DNA of 64,000 nucleotides from Brachypodium distachyon (lineage: Eukaryota; Streptophyta; Magnoliopsida; Poales; Poaceae). A program made the translations under genes and the position numbers. The DNA lies in contig NC_016131.3 of assembly GCF_000005505.3 (NCBI RefSeq), positions 9,693,501 through 9,757,500 on the forward strand, written 5' to 3'. The notes under the pieces were generated by a model. It had not been told where the DNA came from. It saw only the letters and a list, made by a program, of their open reading frames with translations, and did not search any database. Positions 24,701 through 38,094 of the stretch are shown here, piece by piece. The number at the start of each line of letters is the position of its first letter. The first letter of the stretch is position 1.

Positions 24701-26496
24701 TTCTATTTGGTATGCATGTGGGTAGGAAACTTCAGAAGAACGTGAATGAATCAATTTATGGAGATATACATGGAATGATGGAAGGACACATGGTGGGACG
24801 AAACCTGGAACCACACAAGGGCCTAGGCAGCCTGGTTGTACAACTAGTCCAAATCGCCTAGGCAAGTTTCCCCAGGGCCTCAAACCTCGAATGTCAGTGC
24901 CCTTTTCCTAGCCGAGCCCCGTAGTTGTGATGGTGCCTGTAAGAATTCACATGATTCCGATTTATGAAAACTCTCGCTATAAAATAACTGATGACAACTC
25001 ATTAGAGGAAGGTCAACAAAGAGAGAGAGAATTTTCGATCCAATCCCAGTTCTTCTCGCCACCATAAAATGCATTGATTGCCCCCTCGAGGTTATGTGTT
25101 CGTAAGTAATGGCTATGTAGCAATCTCTATCTTTTGATCACCATCATAAAACGCCTTGATTGCCCCCCTTGATTGCCACCATAAATCCAAGTGGTCTATT
25201 CTCTTTTAGTGATCATATGACATTATGACCCATGGTATGATCATGTTCATGAGGCTTATCGAATATTTCATCCATCTCTCGGCCAAAGTTGCGGACCTAT
25301 AATATTGAAAATATTTTTAGGTGTGTTGTGGACACAAGAGACTTCTAATATCTTGATTGCATGATTGATTGAGTGTGGAGTGCTCTAATGGTTTGATAAT
25401 ACCCAGGTCAACTACTTGGGATAAAATTAGATGTTGCTCTACATCATTTTGTGCTTGAAGGCCTAACAAGTGCACATAAGAAGAGTATTTCATGCATCAA
25501 TTGTCATCAAGACAGTCCCATATTTGCAACTCTATAAATTAGTATGGTTTTAATTGAGAGGGCACAAAAATCTAGCCAATAGAAACACACATAAAGCCTC
25601 CAAGAACTAGAGAAAGAGATATTGATTACGATAGTGTTATGAACAAGATTATATTTTTGGAATAACAATTGGATTCATTGATTCAATAAACAAAGCCAAT
25701 GGATTAAAACTGAATATAACGACAAAGAGCCACAATAAAAGCAAGAATAACACCGTGATTCTTTGAATCATCATCTCTAACTCCATGTTTTGCATCTTGA
25801 TATTACTCCATTTTCTGATGACAAAATTGAAGAAGGCTAAACCTGCACAAGCTGGGGTAACTTCATAAATTTTGAAGAGCCGCATGAGCCGTCCGACACA
25901 ATAGGCAAGAACCTAAAATGACTAAATGAATTATTGTGCCTAGTGACACACCTCGTCGCACGGTAGGCTACCAAACGTTGCTTCAACGCCAACCTGATTA
26001 GGAAGAATATCAAAATCACGATAGCACCGAATTTTTAGTAGAGTAGACTAGATGACGATCCGAATAGAAATTGAGCTAAGAGACCTTTATTCTATACGAC
26101 ACCAACTCTCCACCCCAAGGACGCCATTGTCTTGGAGCAATCCATGGGCTCTTTTATGGACATCCAGGACACAAACTTGGCAATTTCATGTCACTATTTT
26201 TTTCTGTTGGATTCTCAAAATTTAATCTAATGAATCAATCTGTCCCGTTCTTTTCTTATAACCTAACACTAAATGCCACTCCTCTTTTGCTCACAACATC
26301 GTCGCCTTTCTCCTTTGTTTATGGTGGCTCGTTGACGGATCCATCATCACCTTCCGCATACAAATTGACTAATTAAGAATGATATTGATTTGAACTTTGA
26401 GCCAAATATTTGTAACTCTAGAATATAAGTACGGGTACACGGCCGAACACAAAATTCATGAAAATTTGTACGACTCTAGGCAATGCTTGGTTCTTA
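21765..26496. other. Long intergenic stretch, no intact gene
   Basis: Open frames at 21827-22435 and 23131-23450 are in GC-rich patches and do not resemble known proteins. Between about 23880 and 24310 an AT-rich, loosely repeated module recurs (GAAATTACACATAAT, TTTTTTTGCA, GAAATGAAGGCTAAA), suggesting decayed tandem repeats of roughly 100 bp. 24690-26180 looks like degraded repetitive DNA without definable ends. Confidence 0.45.
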
Positions 26497-26588
26497 CTCC
26501 CTCCAATTCACAATAAGTGTCTCAAGTCTAGTACAACGTTGTACCAAGCTAGTACAAAATTTGAGGCACTTATATGGATCAGAGCGAG
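26497..26588. mobile_element. Stowaway-like MITE (92 bp)
   Basis: Starts CTCCCTCCAATTCACAATAA and ends TGGATCAGAGCGAG, with inverted AGTACAACGTTGTAC in the centre. TA flanks both sides. Same short subfamily as 8039-8119. Confidence 0.8.
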
Positions 26589-26621
26589 TACAAAATTATG
26601 ATAAATATTTCTCGAAGAAAT

Positions 26622-27240
26622 TGCACCTTTAGTCCATGAACTTGGTACGTATATTCACTTTAGTCCCCACTAACTGATAAATCGATCACCGTTAGTCCTA
26701 AACTCGGCATTACTGTGAGCCGTTAGTCCAAATCACAGAATCCGCGTTAAAAGACCACGTGGTGCGTGACGTGGCATGGGGAGAGGCGTTGGAGGGGGTT
26801 TTCGCATAAAATCTTTTGCATTTTGCTCCCCGGATATTTTTTCAGTTCAACAGTCGAAGCCAAATACTTGGGTGAAGGTTTTTTTCTAAGAATTTTCAAA
26901 GTGTGACATGCTAACAACACCTGTGAAGTGTTTAATAGGTAATTTGAAATCTTAGTATAATTTCTGCTGCATTATTTTTCCAACTTTGAAATCTAAGTTC
27001 CTATTCTTCCATGCTTGGAGACTTTAGGGTGGCAGGTCGAACTGAAATAATATCTCAGGAGAGGCAAAACGCGAAAGATTTTATGCAAATAAAACTTCTT
27101 GTGCCTCTCCCCATGCCACGTCAGGTGCCACACATGGCCATTTAACGTTTGATCCTGTGATGTGCACACAGATGCCAACTTCAGGACTAACGACAATCGG
27201 TTTATAAGTTAGTGGAGTAAAATGAACATTCGTGTTAGAA
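26622..27240. mobile_element. Element with ~200-bp terminal inverted repeats
   Basis: The left arm (about 26625-26830) and right arm (about 27050-27235) are inverted copies. Both carry the pairs CGTTAGTCCT, ACGTGGCATGGGGAGAGGC and GCATAAAATCTTT. Between them lies about 220 bp of AT-rich DNA with no transposase. Long arms and a short core fit a non-autonomous Mutator-like or foldback element. I could not fix the outermost bases or a target duplication. Confidence 0.65.
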
Positions 27241-30200
27241 ATATATTTTCATGGCAAAACTATTGATACCAAATGCCAATCCTATCAAAGCGTTTTTATA
27301 TTTGATACCAAATACCAATCATATCAAACATGCTTGAGTTTTTTTGTTGTTGAAACAAGTACATGTTTTATTTCTATGACATAATTTATTTAAGATTAGT
27401 TAAGAGAGAGAAACCAGAAGCGCGCAGAATGATTCGATCAAATATCATACATCCGTCGAGGCCGGGTTACCGCTTGGATATGTTGAAACTTGGAGAGTTC
27501 ATCCAAAGTCCCAACTGGTCATCAGCTAGCTGGACGTACGGCGTCCTTGGACCGTTCTGGCGCATCAAACTCAGCGCCATTTAATTTAGTTTCCCGGGCG
27601 TCATGGAGCACGTATACCAGCCCCTGCACCTGCAGTACTAGCCGTAGAACCAAGTCTATCTGGTCAAGTTTGTCACTGAAGCTGGGGAATGGGGTTAATC
27701 GCGACTAGGTTACGTCTCCTTAATGAATCAATGGATATATTCCCATCTCAACACAACAGTTCAACTGTACTGTATTATATTTATCGTGCCTACGTGATTA
27801 TCTTTTTGTGTATGGAGCATGGATAGCTCGCGGCTGTTAAAATATAAAGGGGTTTGAGGTAAGATTTAGTCTTATTTTAAATCAGGACCCCTAGCTGAAT
27901 CTTATTTTAGAGGCCCCTAGCTGATTCTAGCTACTTATTATAGTGGAATCATATCATGTCAAGCTTTATCTACATGGCCATTGACTTCATTTTATTTTCT
28001 TTAACTTGTTTATTACATTGCACAACAGGTCGACAAAAAAAAAGGATTTGGTGACAAGTATTCAGTGCAGTTGCTTCAGTATTGGAACAGCTTAGCTTAG
28101 AGACGTGTATGAATTAAACTTTTCATGATATGAATTATATATGAAGCATCTGTTATGTCGACGGCTAGATGATGGTTGTCCTCTACTGTTACCCCTTTAA
28201 TTATTTTTTCAGGCTGACAAACTGCATCCACGTATAAAGATGATGTAGGAACTGACACCTAGAAGCACAATCAATGAATTATGATGAATTTCATCAATTT
28301 TTATTTATCATGTACTATCTTGTCAAATTTTGATACGTACTGAAGGATGGTCCGAACTTAAAATGAGAGCATCATGTGAATATTGTCTAATTAGCTCTCA
28401 CGCCATCGCAACATGTGAATCCAGCTTGTCATTTTAACAAAACTAATAAAATGGGGGAAAAGTTATCACAAAGTGACAACTAAAAGGTAAAATATGGCAA
28501 AAAAAAGGGGTACGAATTATCACAAAGTCACAACAAAGGGCAAAAGGTAGAACACTAGGAAAATATGGCCTGAACTCAAAATGAGAGCAGCTAATCAAAA
28601 TGTTCCTGTCATAGCCCTAACAGAGTGGTAAATTAACACCTGGTGTCATGTCGATCGGTTGCCTTCCATGTTCCTTCCAAGAACCACAGACATCAACAAA
28701 TAGGCACTAATAACAAGTACTACACGTTTTTCTTTTGTTTCTCTTGCTTCCTTTGCAGAACAGGAAGCGGTATTAACTGAAGTAAATATATCAATCCACA
28801 TCAGGAGTAAGTAGTAGAACATCTAAACACCGATTTGACATGTGTGCAAATGTGGAGACAGGTACACCACGCAGACGCAGGTAATACGTGCTTGCGCGGA
28901 CGCTGTCATTTTCCCGGTTGCGCGCCTTTCGGGCTCTTCTTGTAGGTGTCGACACAGCCACACAGGGTCCAATCTAGCACATCTGTACTACTGATCTGTC
29001 TTTTTTAGCATGTACGCTCGTGATTCGCGAGCCCCCCTTTAATCGCACGGCCGGCCAGCAAAAGGATAATCGAGATGTGGTTAACCGTCAGGATCATCCC
29101 CATGTTTATGTATCGTCCACGTACGGTCGCTCGTCACTCATGCCCATGGCGGCAAAATATTTCCCGTGTGTCCACTTCTCCTATATCAACATCAGGGACC
29201 GTGATTCTTCCGTTTATCTGGAGTAACGAAATAAATAAAGGCAAGGGAGGCAGAAAGGAGAGCCAAATAGCTTTGTTCCTCCGAGATTTTTTTACTGGGT
29301 TAACGTGCGATTGGGTGGTTGCTGCCGAAGCCGCTTATTCCAGCTCGGTGTGCAACTGGTTTTGTGTGGTTTCGGCTATATGTAGATGGCAATAGCATCC
29401 GGTGATTCAAAGTGCAAATTACGTTTTCCAGAAGTTCAAAAATTCACACGTACAGGTGCGTGTTTATGTTCTTTATACGCCTTCAAATTTTCACAAAAGG
29501 ATAAGTTTTGTGCTCCGTGTCAAAATAAGTTTAATGCTTAACCTCTATTTTTTTACCCATGACGCATAAATTCATTATTCATGAAAGTTTACATGGGCAT
29601 GCGCAACGCACAAACCAAATGATAAACACGTATTTACAAATTTTCCCCAAGCTAAAATGCCACGGTTAACTTTACACTTTTCTCAGGCGCACAATGTCTT
29701 TTCTTAAGCAGTGGCATTATGTGTTAGTTTTGAGTCTATGAATTTTGTAAGAAGTCTCACCACAATGTTTACCGAGCGCCACACTAAATGCATGTGATTT
29801 GAAATCCAAGGCTTTTACCACTGAAAAACCATTCCAGCCATTTATATTTGGTTTTATTTATATCCTAGTCCATCGTGTTCTTCATGCTTTATCAGGGCTT
29901 AGTTTTTCTTTTTTCTTTTTTGAGGAATATCAGGGCTTAGTTTTTCTAGAGAGAAGATTAAATGCTTTTACTTCAGGAATCAGACAGGGTACGCCTGGAC
30001 AGAATCATTTCAAAATAAAGCTCCCGCAGGTGATGGAATGACCTTTCACAAAACAAAACAAATTCACCTAATATTGCTACCGGTGCTTCTTCCTTTTTTC
30101 AGCAAGCGTCACATCTAAACCTAATGCATTTAGGAGGGACCATATTCTATTTCAGCTCAAAGGTGAATAATATGTGGGTGAAAGGAAAGAGATGGAACAT

Positions 30201-30992
30201 CGTTTGACAATAGAAAAGGTTGACGGGAAGAATTTTCGCTCTATGAAAAGGAAGAAATATCTTTGGTTCCTGGTTCGTCCTACACATACCATGCTGACTA
30301 CACAAATGGAGAACTACTACATGTATAGCTTCTAGACCACTAGCAGTAATTAATTACTCCTGCCAACAAAGATGGCACATATTTGTTCTCGTGTCCATAT
30401 ACTAACGCTAATTATTATCCTTTTTGGATCTACCAAGCATCGATGTGTAGATCAGCAAAAAGGCAAAGATTATCCCACAATTTTATATCGACCGTGCGAT
30501 GTGCCAAGTGCAGATCAGTCTGCTTTGTGAGAGCATGCACGATCATGAAGAAAACACCATCACTTATCCTATATCCACCCACCTCTTTTCATGGTTGAGA
30601 TGCATGTTATATATAGAGTTGGTGGCTAAGCTAGCTAGTACCAGTAACCAGCATTGCTCCCCACACTAACTAATTCCCCTTCCTCCTGGTGTACCTAAAT
30701 GCTCCGTGACACTGCCGTAACTCGAAATGAGGTTAACTGTATTAACTTGTGCTTTAAGATTACCATTAATCATCCGTAATCATTGCGATACGAAGACCGT
30801 ACGGCCACGCGAGAGCATCGACCGATGGATCGATGTACGGTAGGGCCGCGCAAAGATGCAGGCAAGTAGTATCGCCCCAATGGAATCGCTTCTCTGCTTT
30901 TCAGCCTTTTGCCATGGGAGAAGAGACAGGGAATTGAGATGAATGAAAAGATGAACAAAGGGAGAGAAGATGAACAAAGGGAGAGGGAACTA
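27241..30992. other. Intergenic, no gene recognised
   Basis: AT-rich sequence with only short frames. GC-richer patches at about 27450-27700 and 28860-29400 have non-matching frames and could be decayed gene pieces. A 43-bp direct repeat of ATCAGGGCTTAGTTTTTCT occurs at about 29892-29950. AAAGTTATCACAAAGT-type words repeat near 28455-28530. Confidence 0.45.
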
Positions 30993-31085
30993 CTCTCTCC
31001 CATTACATGTATCTAAACGTTTTTTTAAGAATAAATACATTCATATTTGGACAAATTTGAGTCAAGAATTTAGAATCGGAGAGAG
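30993..31085. mobile_element. Stowaway-like MITE (93 bp)
   Basis: Begins CTCTCTCCCATTACATGTAT and ends TAGAATCGGAGAGAG, with TA on both sides. Internal words (ACATGTATCTA, AATAAATACATTCATATTTG) match the MITEs at 40349-40461 and 44439-44562, so the three form one subfamily. Confidence 0.75.
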
Positions 31086-31114
31086 TATTTTTTTTCAGAG
31101 AGAGAGAGACCGAA

Positions 31115-31280
31115 GAGAACCAAGCATAGCTTGGGTGGTCAGCCAGTCAGGTGTACTGGTAGCCCACCAGAGTTCGATTCTCGAAGATTGTAATTCGGTG
31201 TCTCACTTTGTAAAAATTATATATCTATATACTGTCGGACTGCAATCGCGCAGCTATTACAGTTTAAAGTCAAAAAAAAA
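31115..31280 (+). mobile_element. tRNA-derived SINE with 16-bp target duplication
   Basis: The element starts GAGAACCAAGCATAGC and ends in a run of ten A. Near its 5' end it has an A-box-like TAGCTTGGGTGG and, about 40 bp on, a B-box-like AGTTCGATTCT, the internal RNA polymerase III promoter of tRNA-derived SINEs. Perfect 16-bp copies of AGAGAGAGAGACCGAA flank it at 31099-31114 and 31281-31296. This is the signature of target-primed reverse transcription with LINE machinery. The perfect duplication suggests a fairly recent insertion, although a low-complexity target weakens that inference. I would place it with the grass Au or p-SINE-like families but cannot name the family surely. Confidence 0.82.
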
Positions 31281-31296
31281 AGAGAGAGAGACCGAA

Positions 31297-34200
31297 AGGA
31301 GAAGGGAAAGGCATGTAAAAATCACGCCGATCTCCCAACATGCGTAGATAGATTGTAGACACGTAGGTGAAGAACGGGACAGGGTTTCATCTCTCCTCCT
31401 CAATTTCGCAAAAATTCCTCCCATATGGACCCCAACCCGTATCACCCTCCACTTCGCTTGTGCTAAACAAAGGAAGAAAACTCATCATGATAACCTAATG
31501 GAGGATGAAAGAAAGTTTAGTAAGACTAGGAAACGTTCTGAAAAGGGAAAGAAAGAGAGGTTATAAACTAAAGAGAGGTTATAGCTAGCAGATCTGACTC
31601 GACCAGAAAGTGGTTATGTGTAGATCACTGGATTCCTGCACCCCATCTCGCAAAAGCCAAGAATCACACAAAATAATAATACCAGTATTATTGTTTGCGC
31701 TCGTGCATGCTTCCCACATCTAAGGCGCAATTTGGCATCAAACAGAGACATATTCTTGTCCTGATCACACATACACTCCCACTTGAAAAGAAACCCAAAT
31801 GCAAATCCAACTTGTGAGTTGGATGGGTGGCTAGCTGCCCCTTTTGGTACAAACGATGACTACGCCATCCGTTCGTTCTTCCAACCCCTCCATTTGGTGA
31901 GAATCACCTCATCCTCGGGTCTTGCTACCACCATCTTTACTTCTTCCATCATTTTCAGTTCCCTCCTCTTTTTTTCTTTTCCTGTTGTTGTCTCCCCTAG
32001 ATCAGATGCTTTGGTTCCACAAACAAAAAATAGGCGCGAGACCAGCGCAACAAAAAAAAAAGGCGCGAGTTGGGAACCCTTTGGCCAGGAGTACGTGATG
32101 CGTTTCAGGGCTAAGGTTGTACTATGATCCATATCCTGAGCTAGCTGACCTGGCCACCATGCATGGCCTGTTGACGACAATAGAGTGCCGCCGTCTCTGC
32201 AGAAGCTGTACACTGGGACGACGCGTGTCCGTCGGCGGGCACACTGTAACTAGATTGCACACTGTATCAGTCAAACAGTACATCTCTGAGGCCATCTATC
32301 AAGTGGAATGCAGAAACTTCACGCGACTCGGTTCATTTCCTTCTGTAGTAGCCTAGCAGGTTGGAAAAAGTTTCCCCAGCTTCAAACGAGGCCTTTGGAA
32401 CGAAGCGCAGAATTTCACTCAATTTCCGACAGCAACAACAAGAAGGAGAAAAATCCCCACTTTTAAACGGCCCCCGGAGTCCTTGCGACCAGAAGTCACA
32501 CTCTAGATTTGGAGCTAGCATCTATTCCCACGAAATAAACACATAGTTGTAGACACATACTTTTTTGCAATTCTCTCGACTGTTTATCACTTTATCCAAG
32601 AGGGAGGAGGGACCATCTTAGGTATGTGGTGCTGACTGCTGAGATCGCAATCAGCGGTCCGGAGTCCAGAGCAGCAGCAGACCTCATGAGCTTTGTTGCT
32701 TCCTGCAGCCTCATGCGGACGAAAATAGCGTAGCATCCACATTTGGATTTACCTGTAGCCATGTAGGTAATGTCACAACACGGCAGCCGCATGAGTACGT
32801 ACGGGGCAGCGGCCGTGCTGCAACCCTCGCAAAAGCCAAGAAAGAAACGCTTGCGTTGTGGTGCTGCCGAAAGAGGCAGCGGGGTGCCGCCTACCGTTCG
32901 CGTCAGGCTCGGAGTCACAACACGTACAGAGAAAAGAAAGATTGAAATACACGACGAATATGACTCGTATTGTCGTATTGTACTGCACATACATTACATG
33001 CATCATGCCGTGTGGATAGATAGACAGACAGACATGCATGCAGTGCACGGCGCAACCACACACGCCTCCTCCGTCAACAGTCGGTCTCCATCCATCATCG
33101 CCCTCTGTTTAGTGTTTATCTTCTTCTTCTGACCGAGCACCACAAATTGTCGCAGCAGGCACACGAAATAACCCTGGAAATGGACTATAGATGCCACATC
33201 GGTGAATGCTACCGGCCAGTGTTTTAGCACGGCCATGACAACGGGCCTTGCAGGATAAGAGGACTGCCTCCAGAAAAAAGAAGAGAGAGGTAGATTCATT
33301 CATGTCAAAGTAGCAGAAAGATGGAGAGAGACCAAACGCATGGCAACAAAACGCAAACAGTTCCGAGAATTTTTCGTTGGCAGAAAGATGCAGGTGTGGC
33401 TTTCATCGACCAGCGACCGGACAAGAACCGCAGTGCAGCTTTGCACAAGTCGTTGTTAGATGGCAAATGGTAGTTAGCGGTTAATGGTAGAGCATTACGG
33501 GTGGTCATCACCTTCTTGTCCCAACAACGAAACCAAGCTAAAACCGACAAGAGCTGTTTCAGATTTAACAAAAGGTGGCCTTGCACTGTACTATATTCAT
33601 CTATGCAAGTTTATGACCATCCAAACTGCACGTTACCTCACCAAAACATTGTTTGGCAACCATAATCCATGGGTGGTATAACAATGCTATTTTCTTTATA
33701 GGCTAGAGTCGAAAATATAATTATATAGCATAGAGTTGAAGAAAGGGTTCCCCTACAAAATGTGCACAGAATGGAACTGAACTGATTGACATGGCTTGTG
33801 GGTTTGGTGGTGAGCTAAGCATGGCACGGGCAATTCTGATTGACGTGGAATAAAATCATTTCTTGAGTATTGGGCTCGAATAATCTTCCTCCAGTACGTC
33901 TTTACCTGACAGACATGACACAGATAAAGAAAGATCAGGGAGACTTGCAAACAGAACGGGAACAAGGAATTGGATGCATAGGGACAGACAGACTCAGTAC
34001 ATGCCGAGATTGCGAAATCTGAACCAACTAATTTGCACACGGCTACGCCACGATGGATGTACCACTATACCTCCAGACGGATATACCCAGGCACACATTA
34101 TTTTCTTCAGAAGTTCAGATGAGACAATTATAAAAATAATTTGCTGCTAGAGTAGAGACTATGGAGTAGTAGGAAGAGATGAGACTCCAGCATGATGCTG

Positions 34201-34627
34201 ATAGACCGTCCAAACATTTGTCCAGAACGAGGGATGGTGATAGCTGACCAGGTCGTTCTGATGTTCCAATTCAGGATTCATTGCTTGCTAAGCACCAATT
34301 TGCTCATTCAAGCAAGCAATAGAGATTGTTACACAACCTAAACGGGGTGATTTCTCCTCCTAATGGATAGACACCGGGAAGATGATGACCGAAACAGGGG
34401 AGGTATGGACTGGCCACTCTAATTGTGACGCCTGACCATCAAAGAGAAGTCGAACAGCAGAATTCACAGGACCTTCTCATTGCCAACTTTATCTAAAGTT
34501 TGAAAACCTACTATACCCAAGAGTAGAAAAGGTAAAAGACACCCAATGTAAAAGTTAAGAAGCAACGGAGACATCTGTTATATAATTAAAAAGGACAACA
34601 AGCCACCAGTTCACACATGCTGAAATA
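31297..34627. other. Intergenic, no gene recognised
   Basis: Open frames at about 31860-32213 and 32592-33300 overlap on both strands and lack recognisable motifs. A (AC)n run lies near 34722-34734. I see no structural RNA or element boundary that I can support. Confidence 0.45.
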
Positions 34628-35040
34628 TCTATATCCATAGATATAAATTATAACGGCTGTGATTTAAATTCAATTGTTACATAACTTCTGGTAACACATC
34701 CATCTGCTCTTCGCAAAAAAACACACACACACACAGCCATCTACATATAATCTATCGGACAAGTAGAATGCCAGATGAATTTCCATGCAGGAGGAAGTAC
34801 TCCTACATAGGAACTCTACCTTCTCACGTTTGCGCATGCACCACCATATATATGCTACACTCCTAGCTTGATAATTGATACTTGGCTAGATCAAATTGTG
34901 TTTAATTATCAATATAGTGCCCAATAAAAACAAACAATAGTGGATCACAGTGCACATAATCAACAGATAAATAGTAATACAAAATATGAAAATATATTTA
35001 AAGTAAATCTAGCCGTGCAGATGCACGGCCATCGTGCTAG
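34628..35040 (+). mobile_element. Small non-autonomous Helitron (413 bp)
   Basis: The 5' end reads TCTATATCCATAGATATAAA, the common TC start of grass Helitrons, and follows an A. The 3' end has the hairpin CCGTGCAGATGCACGG, then about 10 nt, then CTAG, and is followed by T. Insertion between A and T without target duplication is as expected. It carries no coding sequence. Confidence 0.65.
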
Positions 35041-38000
35041 TTCATCATAAATGAAGAGACCAATGATGCCATCGAAGAAATAAGCTGCAAGAAACTAAAA
35101 CTCTACCTAATTCGATAGATAAAATAAGATTTAGGTCCAAATCCAGTGGTAACTATGAGAATCAAAGTGAAAGACAAGTAAAGATAATGGTAGCCTCCTA
35201 AAGTCAAGGCAGGGTCCGGAGAAAGGGACACCAACACTAAGCAAGCAAGCCGGTTCCTGAAGCAGTCACAACTCATGGATTTTGTGGAAGTTGCCAACTT
35301 AAAAAGGCACCCCAAGCCACACAAAAAAGTTGTTTATGGAACAGGTAATGCTACTCAAGGACAAGGACAGAGAGGCAAAGACTGGTGTACAAGAAAGATG
35401 CATCAATTGGAAATCAAGATGGGTCAATAGAAGCCGAAGGTGACTGGAGGGCAAAGAAAAGCATGCGCTATTGGATGCCAATAATAGAGCTAAAAAAAAT
35501 TACGACATGCCAATGCAAGGATCACATTGGATGTTGTGGAAGTAACATCGTTTGAAAAGGCTATTGCAGAGGAGGAGGGATAAATGCTTACCAGGAGAAG
35601 AAGCAAAAAGGATCAGAAAAGGGCCTCTAGTCTCCATCCATTGTATTTCCATGACTTTTCTGGGTAGGCCTTCCTAAACTAATAGCCACTAACGCCCATC
35701 CAAATCTAGCTTTCAGTGCACCTGACCAGGCTCGTGGCCACTATCATAGCCTCATAGGTGCTCTCTTAGTGTCTGCAGAATCTAGTCTCAATCACTGCAC
35801 CCATTCATGCTCTTCACTTTCAGGGTTTATAATTGAGCGGCACAATGAGCAGCAGCCAGTTGGTCTCATTTCACCGGCATGTGTCTGCACCATGCATTGT
35901 CGCTTGATCTTAACTTAGCATATGTTCATCTGATTATTTCAGTGGACTCCACTGAGAGCTTAGTTTAGCGTTGCAGTTAAGTATCGATGCATCCCCCACC
36001 AAGAATTTCTATGTCGACAACCACTTCAATGCAGGAATATCAGAACATACTCGCAATGTTTGAAAGGGATCCAAACCTGTGCTGATGAATAGCCTGTTGC
36101 AGGAATCGGCATAACAATTGGTAAAGCCCCCAATGTCTAGAATCTGGTCCGAGATCAACAGCAAGCAGTGTTGCCCAATTTCACCAGTCATTATTGAGAA
36201 CCAAGCGACCAACCTACAGGCTTTACGAAGATGCCATTATTCAGCCCTCAATCTGTCAAAGCACTTACATTGCAATGTCTCTGTCCTTGACAACTCCACA
36301 GCATATTGATTTTGACACAAAGCCACAAAAACAACATTAGTACTAAACATTTGCCAGAGAATAATCTAAAAGCATCAAACACATGCTACAAGACTGATCT
36401 TGGCTACTGGATTGCTATGTTGGAACTAGGACATTAATGAGAAAAAAAAATTGTTGTTAGCTTGCTGCATACCTGTCCCTGCTGGATATAGATTGTGTGG
36501 TAATTGGCTGTCCATTAGTGCTTACAGTTGACCCTCTGTGAGGTCCCTCTGCTCAACAATTTCGAACATAGATTACAAAAATATGTGAAACAGGGACCAT
36601 AACCTAACGTGCCCAAGTCTTGCTTAACAAATCTAGGGTAATCTGTAGCCAAAAATTCTAGGGTACTGTAGCAAAAAAAAAAGGTGTGGTGACTGTTCAA
36701 ATTCACAGGCTGTAGCTATCAGTGTAAACCTTAGAAGGCCTTTGATAAGGAAGAATCTATGAATGAGGCCGGAGAACACCAGAACCATCTACACAGAATA
36801 GATCAAACCACTAGTAATCCTAGTTGACAGTTTTGTATTAAAATACCTGTCCGTCATTGTTGTTCCATATAAAACACTGAGCACAGAAGTAGCAGAATGC
36901 CAGGAAAGAAGGTGCTTGCACCTAGATTATGTGCATTACACGGTTGATCATATAGTAGAAACCTGCAGCTCGAGCTGCAATAACAGTTCAGAAACACACA
37001 ACAACGAAACAGACCTTCTGTACCAGACCAGATGGAATGTCGGTATACTACGGGGTCAATGCAATTTGAAATAACCTGAATACTATAGAAACAACAGAGT
37101 AGGGCAACACGACCAGCGACATGGAGCACTGAATAGGCCTGATCCTCCCATAAGTGTGCCATAGAGCATATGATGAATGTGCTAATGCAACACAATTATA
37201 GTTGAAGTTGAAACTAAACTTATGTACATAAGTTCATCTAACAAAGTTATGTACATAAGCTGCAACTAACTAAGATGACTCACATTTTGTTTCAAATCAT
37301 GATTGTCATGTGAAATATCAAATAAGTACTACATCATTTTACACTCTGATAAAAACTCAAGATAGGTACCAAATAACCATGGAGATAATTATTACCTGGA
37401 AACAAAGAAAATTATAAATAACAGTGCAAAGACATGGTTGAGCACATGTTGGGAATAACTGATGCCCATTATTGTAGCACAAGCCATCATATTTTGCATG
37501 TACAGCATCAGCGTGGGATACTCATATTTGTTGCTCCACAAGAACGACAAGTCTGTAGGAAATCACCATTTCATGTTCTTCCTGCATTTTTAATCTATGT
37601 AAGCAAAATATCTGACATCTGGCACACAATGATGTGAAAAAACTTGTTCATAACTAATCAAGGTCCAACCTCAATCATCTGAAACACAATACATTTATAA
37701 GTTCAGGCTAAAATCAAATGATGTACGGAAACATCAAATTAGTACAAATGTCAATGAGTTATGCTGCCCTACTCTGACTAAAATGAACAATACTATCTCC
37801 AGCATTAAGTCTATGTATGTAGCTGCCTATAATAACCTCCTTCTGTAAGGAGAATCACATGAGACCAAGTCAATAATGCAGTTTCAAATAAACGAATATC
37901 TGACTGAATCTATGAGAAATGGTCAGGAAGCCATCCAAGTAAGAGAAGTAACTCAACATTAAAGTATATTAGCATAATGGTAAATTGACGCTATAACTTC

Positions 38001-38094
38001 CTCTTTGGAATTATAAGCTACATAACTGGAGTTAATCCTCTGGGAAAATACCTAAACCTAACACATACCAACCCCTATATACCAAAGCTGAGCA
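35041..38094. other. Non-coding stretch downstream of the PORR pseudogene
   Basis: Moderately AT-rich sequence without coherent coding signal on either strand. Because the PORR remnant ends near 38095 on the minus strand, this may be former 3' UTR and intron sequence of that gene. I cannot confirm splice sites. Confidence 0.4.

Noticed and set aside
31125..31195. tRNA gene-like A and B boxes
   Set aside because: No complete cloverleaf. The poly(A) tail and flanking duplication show it is the tRNA-like head of a SINE.
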